Shown here piece by piece: positions 8,820 to 19,769 of a stretch of 64,000 bases of DNA. The notes under the pieces were generated by a model. The model was given only the letters and a program-made list of their open reading frames with translations, was not told where the DNA came from and did no database searches. The DNA lies in contig NZ_JAEQBW010000014.1 of NCBI RefSeq assembly GCF_016679925.1, positions 45,778 through 109,777 on the forward strand, written 5' to 3'. How positions within the stretch are numbered: the stretch's first letter is position 1; every line of letters starts with the position of its first letter. The DNA comes from Marivirga aurantiaca (lineage in GTDB: Bacteria; Bacteroidota; Bacteroidia; Cytophagales; Cyclobacteriaceae). A program made the position numbers and the translations under genes.

Positions 8820-11800
8820 TTAGTGCCGGATTGCCACCTTCATTGCTTTGTTATTTCCTTGTTGATCTGAAATCATAAGGGTGTACATTCCTGCTCTTAG
8901 ATAACTGGTTTCTATTTCCTTCGAAACTTCAGTAGACTTTAAACTGAATTCTTCTACTAGCTTTCCGGCTATATCGATTAGCCGAATACGTAAATCATTT
9001 GTGTGAAAACCCACATTTATGGTTACTTTATCATCCGCAGGATTAGGAAACAATCTTACACGATTTAAAACACTTTCATTAATAGCAGTAATTGAAAAGT
9101 TTAAATCCGGAACATCGTTATTGAAAGCAGATTGATAAATCATTTTGTCTCCATCATCGTCAATTTTTTGCAAGAAGGCAACAACCATCAGCTTAGACGC
9201 CCCCAACTCTGTAGTAGGATTGTAAGTGAATTCGTAACTGCCTGTATTAATTATTGGAACACCCTGGGCATTAGGTAAAAATGCCTGTAATACATTAAAG
9301 TATTTATTATCAACTTCCCTATTAAGTACGGCTACCATGAGTCGCATATTATCTGGTATGGTATTATCATCTATTAAAGAAACATCAGCCGTTATCTTTA
9401 AACTTCCATTTTCTTCAGCCACATTAAGCGCCAGCCCGAAGATAGAAGGTATCAATGCCCTCCTGTCAAAATCACTTCTACTATCGGAAAAGCGGGCCTG
9501 ACTTGAATATACACCATCTAAAGCAAAGTTGTTTTCTGCCTCAAAAGCGCTATAATAAAATGCTCTGGTGGATATAGCTGAAGCCACCTCTCCATAAAGT
9601 GGATCTGTCTCATTTACCCTGTAGTTTATCCATGCCATGTTTTGTGATTCTTCAAACTGCTTGTTGAGGCTTTCCATTTCTGCATTGTCAACATCGGGTG
9701 TAGCAAAATCTCCAAAATACTCAACCAATAGCGTTCTATTTAAGCTTTCAATGTGGAAGTTATCAAAGGCAACGCCATCTGTAGGACTAGAGTTAATTGA
9801 CTTGAAGTGAAATCTAAAAATTACTTTATTGCTTTCATTATCTTTTAGAACTGGGTCTAGTATATGCTTGGAATTTAATTTTATACTACTATTGTCGAGG
9901 TTAAAAATACCCGACCAGCCTTCAAAAAAGGCAATACTACTTAAATTATTAGTGTTATACCAGTTTAAACCGGAGCCCTCTTTACCTAACTTTGTCCAGG
10001 TTTTTTCAGCATCTTCCACTTTAAATTCATCAGTTGAATACTCTATCACCAAACCATCTGAACTAACTGTATTTAGCCATAAGTCAAAACTAACTACGGG
10101 CTTATCTACATCAGTCAAATCAATTTCAGGCGAGTAGACATAAGAGTCTTCATTTGGATTATAATTTCCTGTGGCATTGGTAACCCAAAATGCTGATTCA
10201 TTATCAAAGCCAATCTCAGGCTCAGCCAACTCCCATGAACTATTTTCTCCACTGGTAATCCAATTATTATTAGTTTCATTGAAGTCATAAATATAGGTGG
10301 TGGCTTTTGGGGCTTCCAATAAAACAGTAACATCATTGGTTTTAGAAGTTACACAACCAAATTGGCTTTCAATTTCAAAAGTTACTTCATAAACACCTGC
10401 GCCATAAATATTAAAATCCTGATTGAAGGTCAAATTAGAAGATTCTATCGTGCTGTCTACTAGTATCGTTGCATTATCTTTTCTCTTTATTGTCCAGTTT
10501 ACAAAACTTATATCTGCTTGTGTATTAACCCCTGTAAATGTAATTCCCTCTTCATTATTGACAGATTTATCCCAACTAAACGAAGGGTCTGTTTGTCTTC
10601 TGAAAGTAATAGTGGTTACTTCGCTAATACAGTTTTCAGCACTTCTTACTACAAAAAGTTCCGTAGTATTATTCTGAACAACTGTTGCTGATGGGATATA
10701 GCTATTACCACTTGCCAATGGTTCGCCTACTAAATTTTCATTTGCAAACCATAAAACCTCCCCTGAAGAGGCCGTTGGATTATTTACAACTGCTTCTGCA
10801 ATTACTCCATTAAGAATACAAAAATTAGTGTTATCAAACGTTGGCTGGGCAGGCTGTCTATTTACTACTGTGGATAAAGTTTGGTAGTTAGTACAGCCAT
10901 TTAAATCTTTATAGGTATATAAAAGTTCTATCTCTACTGAATTGATATTGTTATCAAACAAACTATCGTAGAGTACCGAAGGGGAAAACACATAATTACC
11001 ATTGCCAGGGTTTAATTGAAGCAAATTGTGAGGAAGCCCTTCAGTAATAATTGAATAACTAAATTCAGAATTAGGATTGGAAATCCCCTTGGATAATTGA
11101 GCATCGCCATCGGTAGCACAATAGGATGATGACAGACCCGTTGGACTGGTTTCCGGTAATGCATAAACGGTTACACCTTGAAGACCTGCTTCTTCATTTG
11201 TTATATCGTTAATTGTATCCCGCGTTGCGTAGCCTATAGAAACATTTGTTAAAGTAAGATTTTCTCCTAGATCCAATGCTGCTTTAGGGTTAAATAATGC
11301 TTTATAGATATTATAGGAAGTATCTGTTCTTATTTCTTCTACTTCAAAATTTGTAATGCCCGGGCCGAATATATCTGTAACTATAAAGTCATCAGGAAGT
11401 ATGATGTTGTTTACAGTTATCTCTATCAATGTGTCTAATTCACAATATTGGGCAAGTAGTTCAGGAAAAATATTGTCGGCATTAAAAACATCATATTCTA
11501 TACTTGTAGAAGCTGAACAACCCAATTCTGTAGTATAAGTATAAGTTAAAGTATAGTTGTCTTCAGGGTTGGTAATGTCAGTAGGCAATAATTCCGTTGT
11601 ATTAAGGAAGAAATCTCCATTACTTCCCTGAAAAACTCCTTTCCCTTCAAAAACACCTCCTACTTCCAAAGAGGATACGAAACCGCCTTGTCCGGTAAGC
11701 AGCAATTTTGTAGTTGTGTTGTTGATGCTTGCAGAAGGGCCTGTTAAAATCTCGGCTTGTGGTGTTGGTGAAATGGAGATAAAGAAAGTGTCCGGTTCGC

Positions 11801-14800
11801 TAATACAACCATTCCTGATTTCCCTTACTACCAATGTATCACTTGTAAATTCACTTACTTCCCTAAAATCAATTTCAATAGTAGAGAGGTAAATACCATC
11901 CTCTACAGTTGGGGAGCTAATACTACTTATATCACTTTCAGTAACTGACCCAACTCCTGAATTTGAAAGTTCCCAAATGAATTTAGCATTACTTGAAGAG
12001 GAGTTCATTTTGAAAATGATATTTTCAGCACCTGAACATACATCTTGTGGATTAACATTTGCCAAGGTTGATTTAACTGGTGCAGGCACATCGTTTATAG
12101 TAATTTCCATATTAACCGGATCACCCGCCACTCCACAAAATCCATCTGTAGCCAATAACTGAAGCCTTGCAAAATTATTAGCGAGCTCCATTGGGCTGGC
12201 TTTATAAAAAGCCTCCGGGTTAGTAGTGGTTAAAGTAAAAGTGCCTGCATCCTCTGTATCAGCAAAACCCCATGTATTGTCATAGCTTCCATCTTCTTCA
12301 CTATACAAATCATCTCTACTCCATTCAATGTCCGTTGTTCCATCTGCTAAAACCGCATCCAATTGTGTAATTGCCAATTCTTCAGTGTTTTCAAATGTTT
12401 TACATATTGAAACACTTGATTCTGCAGGATTGGCCTGTAAAGAATTAACAAATCTAATCACTACCCTGTCTGATGCCGCAGTACAGGGGTTGTTTCCTCC
12501 GGGATCATCAGATGTTAGTTGAAGAATAACATATCCTCTAATGGCATCATCCAAACTAATATAATAAGTAGGTTGAATATTGGTGGTAGTTTTAAGCGTT
12601 TTGCTGGCATTAAAACCCCCGGAACTTGCATTTCCTCCGACAATAGTCCATGTACCGGATGTTTCACTACCCGTAATACTGGCAACTGTTCCCACAATTG
12701 TAGGATTAGAAAAATCTACAATCTCTGTATCAGCCGCACAAATCTGGATCAGGCCTATATTCAATTCAGGATCAGTACTTCCTCCTCCTGCTTCTACAAC
12801 TGCTCTCTCAAACTCCTCTACATTCACTGATGTGCCCAGATTAGGAGCTGAGCAGGTTAATAAATTCGGGTCGGTATCAGTTACGGAAACCAGTGTATAT
12901 TCGTTGATCCCTACTTGAGGAGGATTTACCAAAAAATCACTGCCATTTGTATATTCAGCAATTTCAACATCTTCCACTCCATTGTTATAGACTATTTTGA
13001 ATACTCCGGAACCTCCCACTACATTGATTCTCAATTCCGCTTTATCTTGTGATCCACCTGTGCTTACATCGCAAACAAACTCATTATTAACAATTTCAAA
13101 TTGGGCAGAACTTGGCCCGACTATTATATCATCGGATGAAATACTGATAAACTCTCTTGTGTTTCCACTTTGGCCAACATTTTTCTTAAGTACAATTTTA
13201 CCGGAATAGGTTTCAATTTTAACGTTAAAACTGATATTCTCATCATCAAGTATGTCAAAATCACTGCCTGCAATATTGTAATAGGTTGAATCACCATTAT
13301 TGCCTGTCACAATTTGGGTAACCCCGGTAAAATATTTCCCTCCAATGGTAAATTCTTCCCCTACACATGCCCCTGTAGAAAAAGTGGATATTCTTGCCGG
13401 CCCTGCACTTGTAAAGTTCCAATCAGAACTTCCGGAAAATCCAGCATATGGGTTTCCTGCCCTGTCTACTATAGCGCCCGCATCAAATTCGAAAAAATAA
13501 GCTGTTGAATCCTCAATATGACCATCCAGGTTAATAAAGTTAAGCGTTGAGTTAGTATTATTAAGAAAAGCAGAAGAGCCATCCAGAGTCGTAACCAAGT
13601 CTCCTGTTTCCAACTCTTTAATCCTAATATTATTTGTTCCCGCCCCAGACACCGCTTCATTTAAGCTGATCGTAAAAGCGAAAGTCTGAGAAACATTTAA
13701 GCTTTCGGTTTCAGGACTAAAAGGCGCCCCTGAAAGGATGGGATCAACCGTATCAATTGTAATGTTCTTATTGCCCCCCAGAGAATTGGCCGCTCCTGTT
13801 GCAGGCAAGGTTAGTGTTGCGTTAATCTCTGCATTGTCTTTTATACTTGCCCCTGAAATGGTCAGGCTGGTGGTAGCAGTATAATTTAAATCTGCTGCAT
13901 TATGTCCCGCCTGTACCGTATACTCAAAAGTGAGTGTAGAAGTGGTTGAACCACTCAGATAGGTAGCCGACCCTCCTGAGTTTAGTGCCAACACAGGAAT
14001 ACCTGTTACAGTTACGGGCTCATCAAATGTTACCGTAATATTGATTGTTTCACTGGCATTGTAGAATCCATTGGCAGTAGTGGCTGTTACATTGGTAATG
14101 GTTGCCGGATCGGTATCTATCACAATTGCCGCATTATCCTGTAAACGATCAGGGGAGAGGGGTAATGTTAGTTCTGCATCGTTTTCATTTAAATCCTTAA
14201 TAGTGCCCCCATCTAATGATATGCCTGCAACATCCAAATCCAAAGTGTTTTGTCCTGACCCAACTGACCCGACAGCGTAGGAAAATATTGCAATATTACC
14301 TGCTACGCTTTGAAAAGTAGCGGTTCCACTACCCCCGGTATTTAAAGAAAGGAAAGGTGTTCCAGTAACTGCAATGTCTTCATCAAATGCAACCGAAATA
14401 TTAATGACATCTCCCGGCTTATAAAGCCCATTAGAACTGGAAGAGGTAATTTCAGTAATTCGAGGCTTTTGAGTATCCACTGCAAAATTGGCTGAATTTT
14501 CCGAAACCGAGATGTTGCCATTGACATCCTGTGCCGCAGATACGGTGATATTTACGTTTGTTAATTCTTCTTCACTGAGATCATGAATAAAGCTTTGGGT
14601 ATACACGGTATTGCCTGCAGACCAAACCCCAGCTCCGTTAGTATTGATATTGGATGAACCGTTTACTGTAAAAGATGGCGTAACACCTGTGGACATGGCT
14701 TCGCTAAAAGTAGCGGTTAAAGTCAAAGTTTCATCCGCTATGGTAAGCAAGGAGGAATTTAATACTATACCCACTGTAGGGTTTTCCGTATCAATGCTAA

Positions 14801-17800
14801 ACACATCACTTTCATCATATATATTCTGTACATTGCCGGATTTATCAACAGCTCCACTTACCCTCACATCAATATCTTCCATATCAATTCCATTATCAAC
14901 AAGCGAATAAACGGCTGTAAAAACAGTGTTACCACTTGACCATCCACTATTGCCCGCATCATAAACCAAAGAGCTTCCCGGAACTTCCCCTATGGTTGGA
15001 AAAGTAATGGCCGGGTTTGTTGCAGGATCCATTTCTTCATTAAAATTAAGTGTGAAGGCAATAGCCATGCTTCCAACTTCACTATCAGAAATTATATCCG
15101 GAGTTGCTGAAATAGTTGTAATACTCGGTTTAATAATATCCTCAAAGTCATATGTTTTTGAGGCATTTAATGTGCCTTTATTTACTGTAGAAGTAAATGA
15201 AATTCCAGTCTGCCCAAGGCTGAAAGTCAATGGGTTTGTTGTAAACTCATTCACGGCATTATCCACATCTGCTATTAAAAAATAATTTTTTGTTTCTGAG
15301 CTGAAAGCTTCCGAAATATCGCTAATAGTGATAGTTCCACCACCGTTATCAACTGTTATTGTACTTGTTATTAAGGTTTCTGAAGCAATACCGTCATATT
15401 GGTTGTTGACCGATCTAACTAGACGTACATTACTTATTTTGCTAGTAAGTGGTTCATCAATACCTACAACAAGCTGATCAACCGAACTACTTCCAAGCAC
15501 AGCAATGCTAAAACCAAGAACCGCCTGATTAGTCGTTCCACTTTGTAATGTGCCGGCATTTAAACCAGTGGTTAATTCTGCAAAAGTAGCCGTAGGTACC
15601 ACTGTTACTGTATTTGAAGATCCGCTTATGGCTCCTGAAGTAATAGTAATCGTTCCGTTACCACTTCCCTGATAGTTAAAATTTACAGGAAAAGTATGGA
15701 CACCATTTGTGAATCCGGTAGTAGGAGCATTGCTCATGGAAATACCGCCTGCATTACTCACCACAAAAGCTGATGAAAAATCCAAATCTATATTGTCATT
15801 GGCATCCCTTGCCTCAAAAACAGGCACAGGTATCATATCTGTTCCTGCATTAATGCTGGCTGGCGGTTGGGTAGTGAAAGTAAACTTAGAGGCTTCAACC
15901 ACTACTTCATTATTAGCGGGATCCGAAGTGATTATGGAGCCAGGGGCTACACTAAAGGTACTTGAGTTACTAGCATAGGTTATATCTGACGGATCAAGCT
16001 CAAAGGAAAAATTCTTGTTATCCACCGAAATTCCTGAAATATCATCCCTGAGCTTTATTTGAAGTTCCATATTGATGGTTTCCCCATCACCAATAAAACC
16101 GAAGTGAGTGGAATTATTGTTTTCACTTGGCCCTATACTTACAGAAATAGTATTACCTGTGCCGGATATACTCCCCGCTATTGTTTTATTTGATGTAGTA
16201 TTAACAAATTGTGCTGAAGCAATGACATCTGACCAATGAATAGTGTTACCGGCAAAATAATCCCCGGTTCCGGCATTAATTGTAAAGCCAGTCATTTTAG
16301 TATTGGCATTATCCACCCCTCCATCTGTCATATCAAAACTCAAAGCTGTTACAAAGCTGTTGGATACGTCATTGCTAACAGAGTTAATAGTAGCTGCCTC
16401 ACTAACAATACTCAAGGTATTATTGGCTGAAGGAGTATTCGTGGTAAGAACCAAACTGCCGGGAGTATCAAAACTATAGCAGTCGTTCAAGCTATTATAA
16501 GCATAAATAACAAAGTTATATTCAGTAGAAGGCAATAAATTTGTAATTGTTACAGCAGAAGCAGGATGAGACCCTGCATAAATTACTTTATCACCACCTC
16601 CTTTATCTGTTGCTAATAAGAAATCCAGATCGTCCTCAGCCTCATAATTACTACCATTGGACGGAGTAAAAGCAACTGTCCCAGCTTCTTTGGCCAATAT
16701 TAAATATCTATCGGCACTAGCTACAGTCGGCCAGCTAATCGTGGCTGTTGTAGCTGTTTGGTCAGTACCGGGTGTAAAGGTGTCAAAATCAGCCTGAGTA
16801 CTCGGGGAAACACATATTGTAGTGGCTTCAACCGTAACCGGAGCTGTATTATAACAGAAACCATCAGGATTGTATTCGTATATGTCAAAAGAATAATCCG
16901 TTAAGGCATCAAGGTTTGTTACATTGACGGAGGTACCCGAACCATCATAAACTGTGAAATTCCCTGTTCCCGTTGTTTCACCATCACCATATACAGCATC
17001 TTCTATATAATCTGTTCCTGTTGCTGGAGCAACGGCTGATGTTGTTTCTGTTAATCGAGCAACCACCAAAACATTATTGCCCGCTCCTGTTATTGACCAC
17101 GAGAGAGAAACATCATTTGTGTTAACATTCGTTACAGATGCGGCCGTTACTATATCTGTTGCTGGCTCACAGTTGGTAGTAACTACAATCGTTTCTACAA
17201 AACTATAACAATGTCCGTTGGGATTATAAACATAATAATCAAAAGCATATTCGGTAAATGGAGATAAACTAGTGGTGGTTACAGAAGTGCCCGTACCTGC
17301 TAACACCACGTCATTTCCAGTTCCTGTTTGTGTACCTGAGCCAAAAACAGCATTTGCAGTATAAGTATCACCATCATTAGGGGCTACAAGAGCATCAGCA
17401 GCAAGCCTCGCAACTATCAGGTTTTCTGCATCAACAGGAACATTGGAAAGATCTGTTTTAATAGAGGTTGAAGTAAGAGAACCTGCATCATTACCTATAG
17501 AAGCAGAGCCTACTGATGGACCGGTACTACAAAGAGTAGTTCCACTTTTTAGTACCGGGCTTGCAGTATTGTAGTTATATGTTTCAGAAACAGGGCCACC
17601 ATCATCTGTATAAGTATAAGGGATTACATAAAATGCATATTCTGTATCGCCATCTAAGCCTCCTATTGTTTCAGTTAAGGCCGCTCCATTATCCACCAAG
17701 TCGACTCCACCTGGTAATGCGGACTCAATTTGAGCCGGTGACTGGCCATCTATCACATCTGAAATATCGAAAGTTGAATTTCCGGCACTATAAAGAATCA

Positions 17801-19757
17801 AATATCCATCTGCATTAGTGACTGCTGTGTAAGTTACATCCAGTGAATTTGAAGTGGCGTTATCAACTGTATATCCTGCATTGGCCACCGCGCCTCCACT
17901 AGCCGCTACTGATAATGACCATACACTTGAAAGGCTGACAGCATCCGATTTTCTATAGTTAAATGTTTCTACATTAGAACCATCATAATTATAAGGCACT
18001 ATTATCACACTATATTCAGAACCTGGGTTTATATTTCCATCTGTACTAATTGTGGTAGCATCATCCGTAACTTGAAGACCATAGTCAAGCGTTAACCCTG
18101 CCTGGTTTGGTGGTTCAAACCCATCTTCAAGTGCATTGAGATCCGGAACAGTACTTCCTGACTGGTAATATAAAACAAAGCCTCCATTATCGGCAAACGT
18201 ATAACCATCAAATGAAAAATTAATAGCCGTTTCAGTGGCAGAGGTCTTGGCAAAATTGGAAACTGCAGAAGCCGGTTCTGTTGCCAATGTGAAATTATTG
18301 TTGTTTTGAAAAGTGATCCCATTAGTTTTGAAATTAAAAGAAGAGGGATTGTTGGTGGCATCACTGCTAAAAGCAATTATTCGAAAACTGTATTCCGTTT
18401 TTGGTGTAAGACCCGTGATAGTGGCCGAAATGGTAGCAAATGTGCTAAATAGCGTGAAAGTTCCATCAACATCTGCTTCTGCCAATTCTGAAGAGCCATC
18501 GGTACCATCTATAGCACCCGGATTGCCAGGTGCACTGGTACCTGAACGATAGGTAATGAAATAACCATCCGCTTTTATGGCTCCGTCAGATTTTGCAAAC
18601 TCTATAGTAATGCTTGTAGAGGTACTACTGATAAAAACCGGAGAGCTTGCATTATCACTTGGCACTTCTGCCAAAGTAAAAGTTGATACTTCACTATTAG
18701 CCGTTACATTATAATTAGTGGTAGACGGATCTGCTCCTTCATTATAAGGAATAATGACAAAAGAATATTCTGTTCCCGCCACCAGGCCGGTGGTAATATC
18801 CTGACTGGTACTTGAGGAGCCTGTTTTTACTATTTTATTACTAAATGCCTGTGAAGCCGGGGGAATTCCCAACTCGACTTCCGTTGCAGGATCCGGAGCC
18901 GTTGATCCCGTTGCCCACAATATTAAATAACCATCGTTATCGGTGGTTTCGGCAGTCCATTCCAGTTCAATATTGGTAGTTCCCTTAGTTGCCACATCAA
19001 AATTGGCAATGGCATCTGAAGTAACCACTGCTAAAGTATAGGCACTTAAAGTACTATTGCCTGTTAATTTATAGTTGGTGGTGGCCGGATCCGAGCCAAC
19101 ATTATAGGGTATAATCCTGAAAGAATATTGTGAATTAGCAGATAAGCCCGTGATAGTAGTTGATGTAGCAGAAGCATCCGCTATTATTACCTTATTAGTA
19201 TATGAAAGAGCAGACGGAGCAATTCCTTGCTCCAAATCCGTTTCATCGGGGGCTGTACCTCCCGTAGTATATACTATTAAGTACCCAGCTATATCAGTGG
19301 CTTGAGCTGTCCATTCCAAAGTGATACTGGTAGTAGTAGCAGCCTGCCTTTGAAAGCTAGCCACTGCTGTTGAGGTAACATTGGAATAGGTCCAAAAATC
19401 AACGATATCACCATCAGCTATACCATCTTCAGGAAACTCTTCCTCTGCCCTAAGACGAAAGAAATAATTAGTTGCCGGACTTAATGATGAAACAGGGCTT
19501 GAAGCTGTTGTGTTGGAAAGGGTGTTGACTGGAGTAGTTGTGCTTGGCAATGGCACAGTGAGTGTCGGACTAGTTCCATACTCAAAGTAATAATTGGTGG
19601 AATTCGTGCCATCCACAGTAACATCCCCATTCAGGGTGGCCGTTGATGTGGAAATATCTGTGGCACTCCCTGTGGTAACAGCCAATTGTGCCAACACTTT
19701 TTCATTGGCCAAAAGGCCTACTGCAAAAAGAATAATATATTTTAAATAGAACCTCAT
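8820..19757 (-). CDS. Giant T9SS-secreted multidomain surface protein (FN3/Ig-like repeats)
   Basis: Exported protein of 3645 residues, last gene of a six-gene cluster. It has a signal peptide (residues 1-23, cleavage after VLA). Tandem fibronectin type III-like modules of about 100-115 residues fill roughly 25-1100, with recurring EYSFRIIPYN and GYLIxY strings. Bacterial Ig-like modules follow (about 1400-2120; recurring IDTDPA/TNVTATTANGFY/VTFDEPVTVTG strings). A long middle of PKD/gliding-type beta domains comes next, then a jelly-roll-like region (about 3156-3336) and a segment resembling the Omp28 thioredoxin-like family (about 3340-3549) without its CxxC. The C-terminal 80 residues (VRLFPNPADDKVTI onward, ending KVAIRH) are a type A T9SS sorting domain. 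Likely anchored outside the cell as an adhesin or sensor; the ligand is unknown. Confidence 0.9.
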   Translation of the reverse strand: MRFYLKYIILFAVGLLANEKVLAQLAVTTGSATDISTSTATLNGDVTVDGTNSTNYYFEYGTSPTLTVPLPSTTTPVNTLSNTTASSPVSSLSPATNYFFRLRAEEEFPEDGIADGDIVDFWTYSNVTSTAVASFQRQAATTTSITLEWTAQATDIAGYLIVYTTGGTAPDETDLEQGIAPSALSYTNKVIIADASATSTTITGLSANSQYSFRIIPYNVGSDPATTNYKLTGNSTLSAYTLAVVTSDAIANFDVATKGTTNIELEWTAETTDNDGYLILWATGSTAPDPATEVELGIPPASQAFSNKIVKTGSSSTSQDITTGLVAGTEYSFVIIPYNEGADPSTTNYNVTANSEVSTFTLAEVPSDNASSPVFISSTSTSITIEFAKSDGAIKADGYFITYRSGTSAPGNPGAIDGTDGSSELAEADVDGTFTLFSTFATISATITGLTPKTEYSFRIIAFSSDATNNPSSFNFKTNGITFQNNNNFTLATEPASAVSNFAKTSATETAINFSFDGYTFADNGGFVLYYQSGSTVPDLNALEDGFEPPNQAGLTLDYGLQVTDDATTISTDGNINPGSEYSVIIVPYNYDGSNVETFNYRKSDAVSLSSVWSLSVAASGGAVANAGYTVDNATSNSLDVTYTAVTNADGYLILYSAGNSTFDISDVIDGQSPAQIESALPGGVDLVDNGAALTETIGGLDGDTEYAFYVIPYTYTDDGGPVSETYNYNTASPVLKSGTTLCSTGPSVGSASIGNDAGSLTSTSIKTDLSNVPVDAENLIVARLAADALVAPNDGDTYTANAVFGSGTQTGTGNDVVLAGTGTSVTTTSLSPFTEYAFDYYVYNPNGHCYSFVETIVVTTNCEPATDIVTAASVTNVNTNDVSLSWSITGAGNNVLVVARLTETTSAVAPATGTDYIEDAVYGDGETTGTGNFTVYDGSGTSVNVTNLDALTDYSFDIYEYNPDGFCYNTAPVTVEATTICVSPSTQADFDTFTPGTDQTATTATISWPTVASADRYLILAKEAGTVAFTPSNGSNYEAEDDLDFLLATDKGGGDKVIYAGSHPASAVTITNLLPSTEYNFVIYAYNSLNDCYSFDTPGSLVLTTNTPSANNTLSIVSEAATINSVSNDVSNSFVTALSFDMTDGGVDNANTKMTGFTINAGTGDYFAGNTIHWSDVIASAQFVNTTSNKTIAGSISGTGNTISVSIGPSENNNSTHFGFIGDGETINMELQIKLRDDISGISVDNKNFSFELDPSDITYASNSSTFSVAPGSIITSDPANNEVVVEASKFTFTTQPPASINAGTDMIPVPVFEARDANDNIDLDFSSAFVVSNAGGISMSNAPTTGFTNGVHTFPVNFNYQGSGNGTITITSGAISGSSNTVTVVPTATFAELTTGLNAGTLQSGTTNQAVLGFSIAVLGSSSVDQLVVGIDEPLTSKISNVRLVRSVNNQYDGIASETLITSTITVDNGGGTITISDISEAFSSETKNYFLIADVDNAVNEFTTNPLTFSLGQTGISFTSTVNKGTLNASKTYDFEDIIKPSITTISATPDIISDSEVGSMAIAFTLNFNEEMDPATNPAITFPTIGEVPGSSLVYDAGNSGWSSGNTVFTAVYSLVDNGIDMEDIDVRVSGAVDKSGNVQNIYDESDVFSIDTENPTVGIVLNSSLLTIADETLTLTATFSEAMSTGVTPSFTVNGSSNINTNGAGVWSAGNTVYTQSFIHDLSEEELTNVNITVSAAQDVNGNISVSENSANFAVDTQKPRITEITSSSSNGLYKPGDVINISVAFDEDIAVTGTPFLSLNTGGSGTATFQSVAGNIAIFSYAVGSVGSGQNTLDLDVAGISLDGGTIKDLNENDAELTLPLSPDRLQDNAAIVIDTDPATITNVTATTANGFYNASETINITVTFDEPVTVTGIPVLALNSGGSATYLSGSTTSTLTFEYTVQAGHNAADLNYTATTSLTISGASIKDNAEINATLTLPATGAANSLGGNKNITIDTVDPILSGAPFSPETESLNVSQTFAFTISLNEAVSGAGTNNIRIKELETGDLVTTLDGSSAFLNNTNSTLNFINLDGHIEDSTAYFFEFDAGAIVDRAGNPYAGFSGSSDWNFTSAGPARISTFSTGACVGEEFTIGGKYFTGVTQIVTGNNGDSTYYNIAGSDFDILDDENISFNVKIETYSGKIVLKKNVGQSGNTREFISISSDDIIVGPSSAQFEIVNNEFVCDVSTGGSQDKAELRINVVGGSGVFKIVYNNGVEDVEIAEYTNGSDFLVNPPQVGINEYTLVSVTDTDPNLLTCSAPNLGTSVNVEEFERAVVEAGGGSTDPELNIGLIQICAADTEIVDFSNPTIVGTVASITGSETSGTWTIVGGNASSGGFNASKTLKTTTNIQPTYYISLDDAIRGYVILQLTSDDPGGNNPCTAASDRVVIRFVNSLQANPAESSVSICKTFENTEELAITQLDAVLADGTTDIEWSRDDLYSEEDGSYDNTWGFADTEDAGTFTLTTTNPEAFYKASPMELANNFARLQLLATDGFCGVAGDPVNMEITINDVPAPVKSTLANVNPQDVCSGAENIIFKMNSSSSNAKFIWELSNSGVGSVTESDISSISSPTVEDGIYLSTIEIDFREVSEFTSDTLVVREIRNGCISEPDTFFISISPTPQAEILTGPSASINNTTTKLLLTGQGGFVSSLEVGGVFEGKGVFQGSNGDFFLNTTELLPTDITNPEDNYTLTYTYTTELGCSASTSIEYDVFNADNIFPELLAQYCELDTLIEITVNNIILPDDFIVTDIFGPGITNFEVEEIRTDTSYNIYKALFNPKAALDLGENLTLTNVSIGYATRDTINDITNEEAGLQGVTVYALPETSPTGLSSSYCATDGDAQLSKGISNPNSEFSYSIITEGLPHNLLQLNPGNGNYVFSPSVLYDSLFDNNINSVEIELLYTYKDLNGCTNYQTLSTVVNRQPAQPTFDNTNFCILNGVIAEAVVNNPTASSGEVLWFANENLVGEPLASGNSYIPSATVVQNNTTELFVVRSAENCISEVTTITFRRQTDPSFSWDKSVNNEEGITFTGVNTQADISFVNWTIKRKDNATILVDSTIESSNLTFNQDFNIYGAGVYEVTFEIESQFGCVTSKTNDVTVLLEAPKATTYIYDFNETNNNWITSGENSSWELAEPEIGFDNESAFWVTNATGNYNPNEDSYVYSPEIDLTDVDKPVVSFDLWLNTVSSDGLVIEYSTDEFKVEDAEKTWTKLGKEGSGLNWYNTNNLSSIAFFEGWSGIFNLDNSSIKLNSKHILDPVLKDNESNKVIFRFHFKSINSSPTDGVAFDNFHIESLNRTLLVEYFGDFATPDVDNAEMESLNKQFEESQNMAWINYRVNETDPLYGEVASAISTRAFYYSAFEAENNFALDGVYSSQARFSDSRSDFDRRALIPSIFGLALNVAEENGSLKITADVSLIDDNTIPDNMRLMVAVLNREVDNKYFNVLQAFLPNAQGVPIINTGSYEFTYNPTTELGASKLMVVAFLQKIDDDGDKMIYQSAFNNDVPDLNFSITAINESVLNRVRLFPNPADDKVTINVGFHTNDLRIRLIDIAGKLVEEFSLKSTEVSKEIETSYLRAGMYTLMISDQQGNNKAMKVAIRH

Positions 19758-19769
19758 TTTGTTTATTCT

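Noticed and set aside
9800..18600. Many medium-length frames on the plus strand opposite the giant gene
   Set aside because: They follow the codon structure of the giant gene on the other strand, overlap one another and show no signals or motifs; they are shadows.
8820..19757. Repeated segments within the giant gene as a CRISPR array or transposon
   Set aside because: The repeats are protein-level FN3/Ig modules with drifted DNA, no constant short repeats with unique spacers, and no terminal inverted repeats or transposase.
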